Below the pieces are notes generated by a model that was not told where the DNA came from, made no database searches, and was given only the letters and a program-made list of their open reading frames with translations. The position numbers and the translations under genes were made by a program. From RFPI01 sp964470195 (GTDB lineage Bacteria > Pseudomonadota > Gammaproteobacteria > Burkholderiales > Methylophilaceae), in contig CAYYBG010000031.1 in assembly GCA_964470195.1 (NCBI GenBank), positions 1 through 23,884 of the forward strand: a stretch of 23,884 nucleotides of DNA, given 5' to 3'. Each line of letters opens with the position of its first letter. The first letter of the stretch is position 1. Shown one piece after another: positions 15,786 to 22,694 of this stretch.

Positions 15786-16442
15786 ATGGCCAAATTTTTA
15801 ATTTCATTGATACTCTGGCTTAGCGCTACAGTGAGTTATGCCGAGGAGTTAGATGCAGCTATCGTGCAATTGCAACATGATTGGGCGACCGCCAATTACA
15901 ACACGCCAAAGTCATCACAAGAGTTGGCATTTAAAAATTTGACCGAACGCGCTGCCGAGATAGTCAATAAAAGCCCGCAAAGAGCGGAAGCGCTAATATG
16001 GCATGCCATTGTGTTATCTGTCTATGCCAAAGCGGTTGGCGGTATTACTGCAGGAATCACCGCCTTGAAAGCTGTCGATAAAAGCAAAGATATGTTGTTG
16101 GAGTCGATTAATCTTGACCCACAAGCGTTGCACGGTTCCGCCTATGTTTCACTGGGTTCTCTGTATTATAAAGTGCCGCCATGGCCGATTAGCTTTGGTA
16201 ATAAAGACAAAGCAAAAGAATATTTAGAAAAAGGATTGAGTGTGAATCCCAATGGAATTGACGCGAATTATTTTTATGCGGATTTTTGTCTTGAAACAGG
16301 CAACTATGAAAAAGCAGTTAAATTCTTTGAAAAGGCATTAAATGCGCCTCCTCGAGCTGGTCGCGAAGATGCTGACGAGGGACGCAGAAAAGAAGCTAAA
16401 GAGGGCTTGGCGCTAGCTAAAAAGAAATTGGCTGAAAAATAG
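15786..16442 (+). CDS. Exported TPR-repeat protein
   Basis: A 218-residue protein with a signal peptide (MAKFLISLILWLSATVSYA-EE) and tetratricopeptide-type helical repeats. These are clearest at about 145-200, where 'NKDKAKEYLEKGLSVNPNG' is followed by a 'YFYADFCLETGNYEKAVKFF' repeat. The central segment has a PPWPISFGNK element. It starts 2 bp after the SDR stop, so it is the last gene of the five-gene operon. It is likely a periplasmic adaptor for the operon product, for example in export or envelope placement. I do not recognise a named family. The operon ends convergently with the LON-domain gene, with only 33 bp between, and I see no strong hairpin there. Confidence 0.82.
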   Translation: MAKFLISLILWLSATVSYAEELDAAIVQLQHDWATANYNTPKSSQELAFKNLTERAAEIVNKSPQRAEALIWHAIVLSVYAKAVGGITAGITALKAVDKSKDMLLESINLDPQALHGSAYVSLGSLYYKVPPWPISFGNKDKAKEYLEKGLSVNPNGIDANYFYADFCLETGNYEKAVKFFEKALNAPPRAGREDADEGRRKEAKEGLALAKKKLAEK

Positions 16443-16475
16443 TCGTTAAGCTATGCAGGCTAGATGCCAGTCAAT

Positions 16476-17072
16476 TTAATTGCGTTTAGTCAACATATCG
16501 TGCACCAATTCCAGCCTGATTAACGGGCTATCCAATGCCAGCATATTTTGTTTTTGCTGCAAGGGAAGGTTCAAAATTTCACACCAGCGATTGGCAAGCC
16601 ATAGACAACTATTTAGCTGATATGGCTTGTCAAATGGCATAAAGTATTCATCCTCGATTTGCTGTTGCAATGAATCTATCAATTGCTCGAAATACAAGCG
16701 ACTACTAAATAAATCATCTGGAATCGGCATATCATTTTCTTGTTCAAGAATTTCGATTTCCCCCAACCATAATCCGTCAGCTTGTTGTGTAGCAGCGATC
16801 ACTTTAAATTTATCCTGCGCCAAACAGCGAATATGAAACAAGCCAGGCTCACTGACATCTGCTTGGGTAATCTTTACCGAAACCCCAATATTTGCAAAGG
16901 GCAGCATAGCATTTTCTGGGCTAGCAATAGACGCCACAATACCGAATCCAGTCTCATTCCTTAGGCAATCTCGCACCATATCGACATAGCGTTTCTCAAA
17001 AATTTTCAGTGGCAAAGCACCACCGGGGAATAGCACTAGGCCTAGCGGGAATAAAGGAAGATTAGCGGTCAT
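16476..17072 (-). CDS. LON substrate-binding-domain protein
   Basis: A 198-residue stand-alone version of the N-terminal substrate-recognition domain of Lon protease: LPLFPLGLVLFPGGALPLKIFEKRYVDMV, GFGIVASI, and a helical C-terminal half (YFEQLIDSLQQQIEDEY, LANRWCEILNLPLQQKQ, LDSPLIRLELVHDML). There is no ATPase or Ser-Lys protease domain, so it is not itself a protease. Such proteins are widespread and of unclear function; binding unfolded polypeptides is a possibility. It is convergent with the TPR gene and divergent from the bactofilin operon. Confidence 0.9.
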   Translation of the reverse strand: MTANLPLFPLGLVLFPGGALPLKIFEKRYVDMVRDCLRNETGFGIVASIASPENAMLPFANIGVSVKITQADVSEPGLFHIRCLAQDKFKVIAATQQADGLWLGEIEILEQENDMPIPDDLFSSRLYFEQLIDSLQQQIEDEYFMPFDKPYQLNSCLWLANRWCEILNLPLQQKQNMLALDSPLIRLELVHDMLTKRN

Positions 17073-17303
17073 GGGATAAAAACTCTTTAAGATAATTTAA
17101 TTTGTCTATCGCACATCAAATATGTTCCTTTTTTTCTGGCAATCAATGTCGAAAAACGTAGCCAATGATTTATTTGAAGAGAAATTGCGAATATTGACTC
17201 TTCATCATTGTATTGATTAAAAGAGATAGAAAAATTAGCTATTAAAGATAAAATAATTTGATTAGTATAGTCATAATTTTTAATAACAAGCTGGAGATAA
17301 AAG

Positions 17304-17738
17304 ATGTTCAAATTTAAAAGTAATCCAAGCAATACTGAATCAGCGCAAGCTACTCAAGCATCAACGGAGGAAACAACTATTGAGCCAAATTTACAACAGT
17401 CATCTCAAGTGCTCGCCACTAACATGATTGCAAGTAACCCTACTGTCATCAGTGAGGGTGTTGATTTAACTGGTAACTTATCTTTTGAAGGAACGCTATA
17501 TCTGGATGGGAAAGTCACCGGTGAGGTGTATGCTGATAAAGTGAATATTGGTCTTTCTGGCCTGCTTGAGGGGAAATTAATTGCTAATGAGATCAATATC
17601 TCAGGCAAGGTATTTGGAAAAATTGACTGCAAAAATTTACTTATTAAAGCCAATGCATATGTCGATGCTAGTATTCATTATCAGCAATTAGAAATTCAAA
17701 ATGGAGCTGTGATTAGCGGGGAATTAAAAAATCTTTAG
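17304..17738 (+). CDS. Bactofilin 1 (polymer-forming cytoskeletal protein)
   Basis: A 144-residue protein with a disordered N-terminal tail (about 1-48, rich in Ser/Thr/Gln/Glu) and then the bactofilin right-handed beta-helix: VISEGVDLTGNLSFEGTLYLDGKVTGEV, followed by repeated short strands with 'GKVxGxI' turns (DKVNIGLSGLLEGKLIANEINI, GKVFGKIDCKNL). Bactofilins assemble without nucleotide into filaments at membranes and position cell-wall enzymes or appendage machinery. The tail is the main difference from the second copy. GGAG precedes the ATG. A 149-bp gap with its own promoter separates it from bactofilin 2. The 231-bp gap before it (17073-17303) is AT-rich and holds no gene I can support. 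Confidence 0.93.
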   Translation: MFKFKSNPSNTESAQATQASTEETTIEPNLQQSSQVLATNMIASNPTVISEGVDLTGNLSFEGTLYLDGKVTGEVYADKVNIGLSGLLEGKLIANEINISGKVFGKIDCKNLLIKANAYVDASIHYQQLEIQNGAVISGELKNL

Positions 17739-17803
17739 TCTGACATTAATCAACGCGCATTCTCAATAAATTCGCAGTCTAAAGTTAAGCAATATTCATT
17801 TCA

Positions 17804-17833
17804 TTCAAAGTTATAGGTTTTTTTTGATATAAT
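17804..17833 (+). promoter_or_regulatory. Predicted extended -10 promoter of bactofilin 2 / M23 operon
   Basis: TGATATAAT at 17825-17833 carries a perfect -10 (17828-17833) with the TGn extension. A TTCAAA at 17804-17809 gives a weak -35 with 18-bp spacing. A small inverted repeat (TACTTTTA, five A, TAAAAGTA; 17843-17863) follows in the leader. Confidence 0.6.
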
Positions 17834-17887
17834 TCGCCAAAATACTTTTAAAAAATAAAAGTAATTTGCTTTCAAATCGGGGAGATT

Positions 17888-18265
17888 ATGGAAAATAAAC
17901 ACGGTTCACTAATGATAGGTGAGGGCGTTAAGATTGATGGCAACATTGATCTTTCCCTAGATGTTCATGTATTCGGTACGGTTAACGGTGAAATCAAAGC
18001 GCAAGATGTGTTCATCGGCGATTCTGGGATTGTAAATGGTATTATCGTCGCTGATAACATCGAAGTTCGTGGTCAAGTCCAGCAGACCATAGAAGCTAGA
18101 CAAACATTGATTATCAAGTCTACAGGCCGTGTAATGGGAAATATTGTTTATCAATCACTAGAAATTGAAAACGGTGGCACCATTGATGGCAAGATTGATA
18201 AATACAATGCAAAAAAAGATAAAGAAATTTTAGCTACTCCGAAAACCACTGAAGAAAAGATCTAG
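17888..18265 (+). CDS. Bactofilin 2 (short tail)
   Basis: A 125-residue bactofilin with almost no N-terminal tail: the beta-helix starts at about residue 10 (IGEGVKIDGNIDLSLDVHVFG). Characteristic strand repeats continue (VNGEIKAQDVFI, VNGIIVADNIEV, TGRVMGNIVYQSLEIENGGTIDGKI), and a basic C-terminal tail follows (KYNAKKDKEI). GGGGAG lies just before the ATG. It is 2 bp upstream of the M23 peptidase gene and co-transcribed with it, the arrangement seen for bactofilin-guided M23 peptidases in other bacteria (the CcmA/Csd1-type and BacA/LmdC-type pairs), so partnership is likely. Confidence 0.93.
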   Translation: MENKHGSLMIGEGVKIDGNIDLSLDVHVFGTVNGEIKAQDVFIGDSGIVNGIIVADNIEVRGQVQQTIEARQTLIIKSTGRVMGNIVYQSLEIENGGTIDGKIDKYNAKKDKEILATPKTTEEKI

Positions 18266-18267
18266 TA

Positions 18268-19329
18268 ATGCTAAGTTTGTCCGCAGAACTTAAGCAGTGC
18301 CGCAAAGCATTCTATCGTTGGCCTAAAGTGATTTGGAGTCATATGTATCGTGACTTCAAGCTTTATTACGAGCAGGATGATGAACTTCATTATTTTGTCG
18401 TTTCTGCAAGAACACAACAATCCTTAGCCCGATTCAGTTTAATTCTCGTTGTTTTCTTGATGGTTGTTTTTACTTTCCTGAGCGTGCACAGCGGCCTGAG
18501 CGTGGTGCGCTTTAATCATTTGGAACAAGAAAAAATCATCGCTGAAAAAAAACGTAAAGAAGCTTTGGAAGCGCTTTCTCAGCTCTCTGGTGAAATGCAC
18601 GATATCTCAGAATCCGCATCGCAAGATCAGCTTATGCGTATGGCGCAAGAGTATAAACAACGCGTTACCCGACTTGAGCAAATGGTACAGTTTTCTAGCC
18701 AAGAGCTAGCTAGAGCCAACCGTTCACTTGAAATGGGATTAAAAGCAGCTGGGCTAAAACCCGCGGATTTGAAAAAAATGACTTTAAGCTTGGCTGAATC
18801 GGTCTTGCCTAGTGGTGGCCCAGACCCAGAATTAGATTTTGCTACAGAAAAAAAAGATTTGTTGAGTAACTTTAAAACTCATTTACATCAAAATGAAATC
18901 TTGAACCGTATGATTAAGTCTTTCCCCGCCCAGCAGCCGGTGCGTTATGGATTCTCAAGTTCTAAATATGGCCTAAGAATTCACCCGATTACCAAAAGAC
19001 TTACTTTTCATGAAGGTGATGATTATGTGCCAACATTTGACACTAATGCCTATGCAACATCAGCAGGAACAGTGAAGTCGGTAGCCCATTCACAGCAGGG
19101 CTACGGTAATGTTGTGGTGATTGAGCATGTAAATGGCGTTTCAACTTTATATGCCCATTTAGGCAAAATTAATGTTAGACAGTGGCAGAAAGTTAAATCT
19201 GGCGATGTCGTTGGGAAGATTGGAAATACAGGTTTTTCCACAGGCCAACATCTACACTATGAAATTATTGTAGATCAAACAAAAGTTAACCCTTCAATGA
19301 TGACAGCGATGGCAAAAAATGTTTATTAA
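18268..19329 (+). CDS. Membrane-anchored M23 (LytM-type) peptidoglycan endopeptidase
   Basis: A 353-residue inner-membrane protein. A cytoplasmic N-terminal basic region of about 55 residues is followed by one transmembrane helix (about 56-80), a coiled coil (about 82-155), a linker, and the catalytic LytM domain at about 225-345. The zinc site is intact: H248-x3-D252 in FHEGDDY, plus H328-x-H330 in GQHLHYEI, with H296 in YAHLG. It should cut D,D- or D,L-peptide cross-links in the periplasm. The basic N-terminus could contact the cytoplasmic bactofilin polymer. It lies between bactofilin 2 (2-bp gap) and bactofilin 3 (11-bp overlap). A role in local wall remodelling or cell shape is inferred from this context. 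Confidence 0.93.
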   Translation: MLSLSAELKQCRKAFYRWPKVIWSHMYRDFKLYYEQDDELHYFVVSARTQQSLARFSLILVVFLMVVFTFLSVHSGLSVVRFNHLEQEKIIAEKKRKEALEALSQLSGEMHDISESASQDQLMRMAQEYKQRVTRLEQMVQFSSQELARANRSLEMGLKAAGLKPADLKKMTLSLAESVLPSGGPDPELDFATEKKDLLSNFKTHLHQNEILNRMIKSFPAQQPVRYGFSSSKYGLRIHPITKRLTFHEGDDYVPTFDTNAYATSAGTVKSVAHSQQGYGNVVVIEHVNGVSTLYAHLGKINVRQWQKVKSGDVVGKIGNTGFSTGQHLHYEIIVDQTKVNPSMMTAMAKNVY

Positions 19330-19753
19330 ATTTAAACCGCAAAACAACCCTGATGAATTAGTTGAAGACTCTATAGAATTAATTTCTGAACAAATCCAAT
19401 TGCAGGTCTCTGATAATAATACTAATAATGATGCATTAAATCTGAGACCTACGATTATCAGTGAGGGCTCTTCTATTGATGGCAACCTGACTTACAAAGG
19501 AACAGTCCACCTTGATGGAAAGTTCAAAGGCAACATCAAGGCTGACAAAGTCATCATGGGTAAGAATGGAAGCTTTAATGGCACGATGGTGGCCGAAAAT
19601 GTAACAATATCTGGTTCAGTTAAAGGTGATATTCAAAGCCAAGTATTGATAATTAAAGCTGGTTCAAAAATCGCAGCTCGTATCCAATACGAACAAATTC
19701 AAATGCAGCCTGGTGCCTTGGTTACCGGTGAGTTGGTGCTGGTAAAAAAATAA
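19319..19753 (+). CDS. Bactofilin 3
   Basis: A 144-residue bactofilin closely resembling bactofilin 1: a Q/N/D-rich N-terminal tail (about 1-45), then ISEGSSIDGNLTYKGTVHLDGKFKGNIKADKV, GTMVAENVTISGSVKGDI, and a C-terminal VTGELVLVKK. The ATG lies inside the last codons of the M23 gene (11-bp overlap) so it is translationally coupled. It is the third bactofilin in a 2.5-kb stretch. The operon ends at a strong terminator 28 bp downstream. Confidence 0.93.
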   Translation: MFIKFKPQNNPDELVEDSIELISEQIQLQVSDNNTNNDALNLRPTIISEGSSIDGNLTYKGTVHLDGKFKGNIKADKVIMGKNGSFNGTMVAENVTISGSVKGDIQSQVLIIKAGSKIAARIQYEQIQMQPGALVTGELVLVKK

Positions 19754-19780
19754 TGCGTTAGCATTTGAACAATGTAAGTA

Positions 19781-19813
19781 AAAAGCTGACTATTCATATA
19801 GTCAGCTTTTTTT
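19781..19813 (+). terminator. Rho-independent terminator after the bactofilin/M23 operon
   Basis: AAAAGCTGACTA (19781-19792) and TAGTCAGCTTTT (19799-19810) are perfect inverted repeats around a TTCATA loop, followed by T residues through 19813. This ends transcription before msrA. Confidence 0.92.
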
Positions 19814-19852
19814 ATGACTTTTTTTGCGGGTTAACCCTAAAGGAAAAACGTT

Positions 19853-20386
19853 ATGTCATCGATTCAAACCATCTATCTTGCCGGCGGATGTTATTGGGGT
19901 ATGCAAGAATTATTTCGCCAAATGTATGGTATTACCGCCACTAAGGTGGGATTTACTGGTGGTCACGTGGTGAATGCGGCTTATCGTGAAGTGAGTACTG
20001 GGACGACTGGTCACGCGGAGACTTTGAAAGTTGAGTTTGATTCGGAAAAAATTTCACTTAGCCAAATATTATTTGAATTTTTTAGGATACATAATCCCAC
20101 CACACCCAATCAGCAAGGCAATGATATGGGCTCACAATACCGATCTGCGATTTTTTATTGCAACGCTGAGAAAAAAAATTTAGCGCAGGCGGTAATCAAT
20201 TGGGTCAATCAAACTGGGCAATGGGGCGCACCTATCGTGACAGAATTAACAGCATTTAAGGGGTTTTATCCAGCAGAAGAAAAACATCAACGCTACTTAG
20301 AAAAAATTCCTGATGGATATACCTGCCACTTCAGACGCAATTTAGATTTGCAAGAAAGTCTATTTAAATATCACTCTGCGGACTGA
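19853..20386 (+). CDS. msrA: Peptide-methionine (S)-S-oxide reductase MsrA
   Basis: A 177-residue cytoplasmic enzyme that reduces methionine-S-sulfoxide in proteins. The nucleophilic cysteine is C13 in GGCYWGMQELF, the family motif GCFWG with Phe changed to Tyr. Other family blocks are GFTGGHVVNAAYREVSTGTTGHAE, FFRIHNPTTPNQQGNDMGSQYRSAI and AEEKHQRYL. C158 (GYTCHF) is a candidate resolving cysteine. AAAGGA precedes the ATG. The 3' end overlaps the convergent ferredoxin gene by 16 bp. Confidence 0.96.
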   Translation: MSSIQTIYLAGGCYWGMQELFRQMYGITATKVGFTGGHVVNAAYREVSTGTTGHAETLKVEFDSEKISLSQILFEFFRIHNPTTPNQQGNDMGSQYRSAIFYCNAEKKNLAQAVINWVNQTGQWGAPIVTELTAFKGFYPAEEKHQRYLEKIPDGYTCHFRRNLDLQESLFKYHSAD

Positions 20387-20580
20387 TGTTGCTTATATTG
20401 CTCTATGCTTTGCGCAATATCCCATTCACAGCCGCCACAACCAGATAAGGCGCCGGTGTAGCGCGAAATAGATTCAACATCCATGCCCTGATCAAACAAA
20501 CTAAGTACCTTCTTGCGCGTGGTGCCGCTGCAAGGACAGATTATTTCGTCAAGTTCTTGTTGGGTAAAAGGTGTACTCAT
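20371..20580 (-). CDS. BFD-like [2Fe-2S] ferredoxin
   Basis: A 69-residue protein with the bacterioferritin-associated-ferredoxin cysteine pattern C15-x-C17-x30-C48-x2-C51 (IICPCSGTTRKKV and SGCGGCEWD). Bfd-type domains bind a [2Fe-2S] cluster and in E. coli and Pseudomonas release iron from bacterioferritin; small homologues also act as regulators. There is no bacterioferritin gene in the window, so the partner is unknown. A terminator separates it from pqqA upstream, and its 3' end overlaps msrA convergently. Confidence 0.85.
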   Translation of the reverse strand: MSTPFTQQELDEIICPCSGTTRKKVLSLFDQGMDVESISRYTGALSGCGGCEWDIAQSIEQYKQHQSAE

Positions 20581-20590
20581 TACATTCCAT

Positions 20591-20617
20591 TAAAAAAGGG
20601 AGCACTAGGCTCCCTTT
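20591..20617 (-). terminator. Rho-independent terminator of the pqqA region
   Basis: AAAGGGAGC (20595-20603) and GCTCCCTTT (20609-20617) are perfect inverted repeats with a 5-nt loop. On the minus strand the stem runs into TTTTTT (20597-20592). It lies 17 bp after the first pqqA stop and ends the pqqA transcript before the ferredoxin gene. Confidence 0.92.
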
Positions 20618-20634
20618 ATTGACACTGTTGCGAA

Positions 20635-20706
20635 TTACTTGTTCATTACATACATAGTAACTTCGAAGCCAAAACGCATTTCAGTTGCTGTTGGTTTGGT
20701 CCACAT
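20635..20706 (-). CDS. pqqA: PQQ precursor peptide PqqA (copy 1)
   Basis: A 23-residue peptide running from MWTKPTATEM to MYVMNK, with the PqqA core: W-T-K-P at the start, F-G-F-E-V-T-M-Y in the middle, and a Glu-x3-Tyr pair (E15, Y19). These two side chains are the ones cross-linked and built into pyrroloquinoline quinone by PqqE and partners. A good Shine-Dalgarno (AGGAGA) precedes the ATG. No pqqB, C, D or E is nearby, so processing depends on distant genes. Confidence 0.93.
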   Translation of the reverse strand: MWTKPTATEMRFGFEVTMYVMNK

Positions 20707-20726
20707 AATCGTCTCCTAAAAATTTA

Positions 20727-20828
20727 CTAGTTTGAACAAATTGGGCAAGTACAACCATAAACATGTTTGAACCAGCCAATTTCCTGTTGTCGAACTTGGT
20801 AATTGCTTTTCACAGTGCGGTCACTCAT
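20727..20828 (-). CDS. Possible 33-residue Cys-containing peptide between the two pqqA genes
   Basis: An unbroken 34-codon frame starts 6 bp after the stop of pqqA copy 2. Residues 10-20 read YQVRQQEIGWF, and the C-terminus reads HVYGCTCPICSN, with C26, C28 and C31 (C-x-C-x2-C). It has no strong Shine-Dalgarno of its own, so it would rely on translational coupling to pqqA copy 2. It could be a metal-binding or RiPP-type peptide, or only an open frame by chance; I do not recognise it. Confidence 0.33.
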   Translation of the reverse strand: MSDRTVKSNYQVRQQEIGWFKHVYGCTCPICSN

Positions 20829-20834
20829 GTGCAA

Positions 20835-20906
20835 TTACTTGTTCATTACATACATGGTTACTTCAAAGCCAAAACGCATTTCTGTTGCAGTTGGTTTAGT
20901 CCACAT
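20835..20906 (-). CDS. pqqA: PQQ precursor peptide PqqA (copy 2)
   Basis: Encodes exactly the same 23 residues as copy 1, starting exactly 200 bp upstream of it. The coding DNA differs at six positions, all synonymous. The Shine-Dalgarno is stronger (AAGGAGAT, about 5 nt from ATG). Tandem pqqA genes occur in some PQQ-dependent methylotrophs. The sequence upstream, 20907-21194, contains one small signal-peptide-like ORF on the plus strand and no pqq gene. Confidence 0.93.
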   Translation of the reverse strand: MWTKPTATEMRFGFEVTMYVMNK

Positions 20907-21037
20907 GATGATCTCCTTAAATTTTGTTGCGAGTGAATGTACGAAAAACTTTACTGTACTAAGTCTATAGGTGATATTCTACTCAGCCGTTCCACAAAGC
21001 CGCTATCGCCCATCATTAAACATCGCTAAGGATTTTC

Positions 21038-21118
21038 ATGAAACCCTTTTTATCTAGCATTTTGATATTTTGCAGCAAAGCTATGATGGCCTGTAAGCGC
21101 TTCCAGCATGGTCAATAA
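21038..21118 (+). pseudogene. Signal-peptide-like stub before modB (possible modA vestige)
   Basis: A 26-codon ORF with TAAGGA 5 nt before its ATG begins MKPFLSSILIFCSKAMMACK: a short basic start, a hydrophobic core and small residues (AMMA), like a signal peptide, then stops. It sits where the molybdate-binding protein gene modA normally precedes modB. No further ModA homology is visible in any frame up to 21194. It is a vestige or a coincidence; both are possible. Confidence 0.3.
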
Positions 21119-21194
21119 AGCGATTTGCCATACAGTGCATGATGCGATTCATGATACTCTAGCGCCTGTATTGATTTGAATAAGGCAGACTTCT

Positions 21195-21884
21195 GTGGTG
21201 TTGACCGCAAGCGAATTAGAGGCGATTTATTTGTCTATTAAAGTAGCCACTTTTTGTACGCTATTAATCGCCGTTCCCGCTACCATGGTGGCATGGCTAT
21301 TAGCCCGCTATGAGTTTTTTGGTAAATCTGTACTAGATGGTTTAGTGCATATCCCTATGATTTTGCCGCCTGTAGTGCCGGGTTATATTTTGCTTAGTGT
21401 ATTAGGCAAGCAAGGAGCCATAGGCGCTTGGCTATATCAGCACTTGGGGATTAGTTTGGCCTTTACTTGGCTTGGTGCTGTGATTGCTTCGGCAATTATG
21501 GCCTTTCCTTTAATGGTGCGCTCCATACGCTTAGCGTTTGCGCAAATCGATCAGGGCTTAGAACACGCAGGGCACACCCTAGGCGCCTCACCGCTTAAGT
21601 GTTTCTTTTCCATTAGCCTACCTTTGGCTTTGCCCGGTGTGCTTACCGGCCTGATTTTGGCATTTAGCCGCAGCCTAGGCGAGTTTGGCGCCACCATTAC
21701 TTTTGTTGGCAATATCGAGGGCGAGACGCGCACCTTACCACTAGCCATCTATACCTATTCACAAACCCCGGGGGCGGATATGGTGGCCTTGCGTTTGGTC
21801 ATTATCTGCGTGCTTATTTCGCTGCTGGCCATCGTGGCTAGCAATCTGTGTGAGCGTTATTTATTAAATAGGCTGGGGCGCTAA
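21195..21884 (+). CDS. modB: Molybdate ABC transporter permease ModB
   Basis: A 229-residue inner-membrane permease with about five hydrophobic helices, the DGLVHIPMILPPVVPGYILL segment typical of ModB, and the EAA loop contacting the ATPase (EHAGHTLGASPLKCFFSISLPLALPG). The C-terminal SRSLGEFGATITFVGNIEGETRTLPLAIYTY is strongly ModB-like. The start is GTG at 21195, with AAGG about 9 nt upstream; GTG at 21198 is also possible. The stop is immediately followed by the modC start, so the genes are coupled. Confidence 0.94.
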   Translation: MVLTASELEAIYLSIKVATFCTLLIAVPATMVAWLLARYEFFGKSVLDGLVHIPMILPPVVPGYILLSVLGKQGAIGAWLYQHLGISLAFTWLGAVIASAIMAFPLMVRSIRLAFAQIDQGLEHAGHTLGASPLKCFFSISLPLALPGVLTGLILAFSRSLGEFGATITFVGNIEGETRTLPLAIYTYSQTPGADMVALRLVIICVLISLLAIVASNLCERYLLNRLGR

Positions 21885-22523
21885 TTGCTAGAACTCAATA
21901 TTGCCTACCAACGCGCTCACTTTAGCTTGCATGTGCAATTGCATATGCAAGGGCAAGTGCTTGGCATACTGGGTGATTCCGGTGCTGGAAAATCTACTTT
22001 ATTAAGTTGCATCAGCGGATTGACTCAGCCTGATAGCGGCCGTATTCAACTGCAACAACGGCTGCTGTTTGATAGCCAGGAAAAAATCAATTTGCCTGTG
22101 TATCAAAGACATATTGCTATGGTGTTTCAGGATATTCGTTTATTCCCGCATTTGCGGGTTGCTGGCAATTTGAGCTATGGCTATGATTTGCTGAAACCTG
22201 CGCAGCGCAAGTTTGCATTTGATGACATCGTCGATTTATTAAAGCTAAATGATTTATTACAGCGCCGGCCACACCAGTTATCCGGTGGCGAAGCACAGCG
22301 AGTGGCGTTAGGCCGCGCCTTATTATCCTCGCCAGATTTGCTGTTATTAGACGAGCCACTTTCCTCGCTAGACCAACATTTAAAGCAACAGATTTTGCCG
22401 TATTTCAATCAAATCAAACAACAAACAGGCTTGGCCATGCTGTATGTCAGCCATGATGAAGCTGAGGTGCATCAGATCAGCGATCAGGTGGTCAGGCTAG
22501 AACAGGGCAGGCTGATTTCCTAG
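21885..22523 (+). CDS. modC: Molybdate ABC transporter ATPase ModC (short form)
   Basis: A 212-residue ATP-binding subunit starting with TTG directly after the modB stop. Walker A GDSGAGKSTLL (about 30-40), Q-loop (VFQDIRLFPHLRV), signature LSGGEAQRVALGRAL, Walker B LLLLDEPLSSLD and H-loop SHDEAEV are all intact. Canonical ModC is about 350 residues, with a C-terminal molybdate-binding Mop/TOBE domain that gives trans-inhibition. Here the protein stops just after the nucleotide-binding domain, so that control is absent. The specificity name comes from modB. Confidence 0.88.
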   Translation: MLELNIAYQRAHFSLHVQLHMQGQVLGILGDSGAGKSTLLSCISGLTQPDSGRIQLQQRLLFDSQEKINLPVYQRHIAMVFQDIRLFPHLRVAGNLSYGYDLLKPAQRKFAFDDIVDLLKLNDLLQRRPHQLSGGEAQRVALGRALLSSPDLLLLDEPLSSLDQHLKQQILPYFNQIKQQTGLAMLYVSHDEAEVHQISDQVVRLEQGRLIS

Positions 22524-22694
22524 CCTTGCTTTCCCTAACCATGCTTTACTGGCGCATACTTGCTCGCGCTCAGCCTTTTTATCCTGCTTTGCATGCCTTC
22601 TTTAAATGCCCATTTAGGAACTTAATCGCTTTTTATTTGCCTAGAGGCTAGCCCTTAAAAAGCTGATTTGCAACTCTGAAGAAGGTGAGTATCC

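Noticed and set aside
17087..17332. 81-codon minus-strand frame overlapping the start of bactofilin 1
   Set aside because: Low-complexity Ile/Asn/Leu-rich translation of an AT-rich intergenic region, no ribosome site, and it overlaps a clear gene.
19828..19837. GGGTTAACCC palindrome before msrA
   Set aside because: Ten bases only, in the ordinary leader of msrA with no second half-site or known regulator match.
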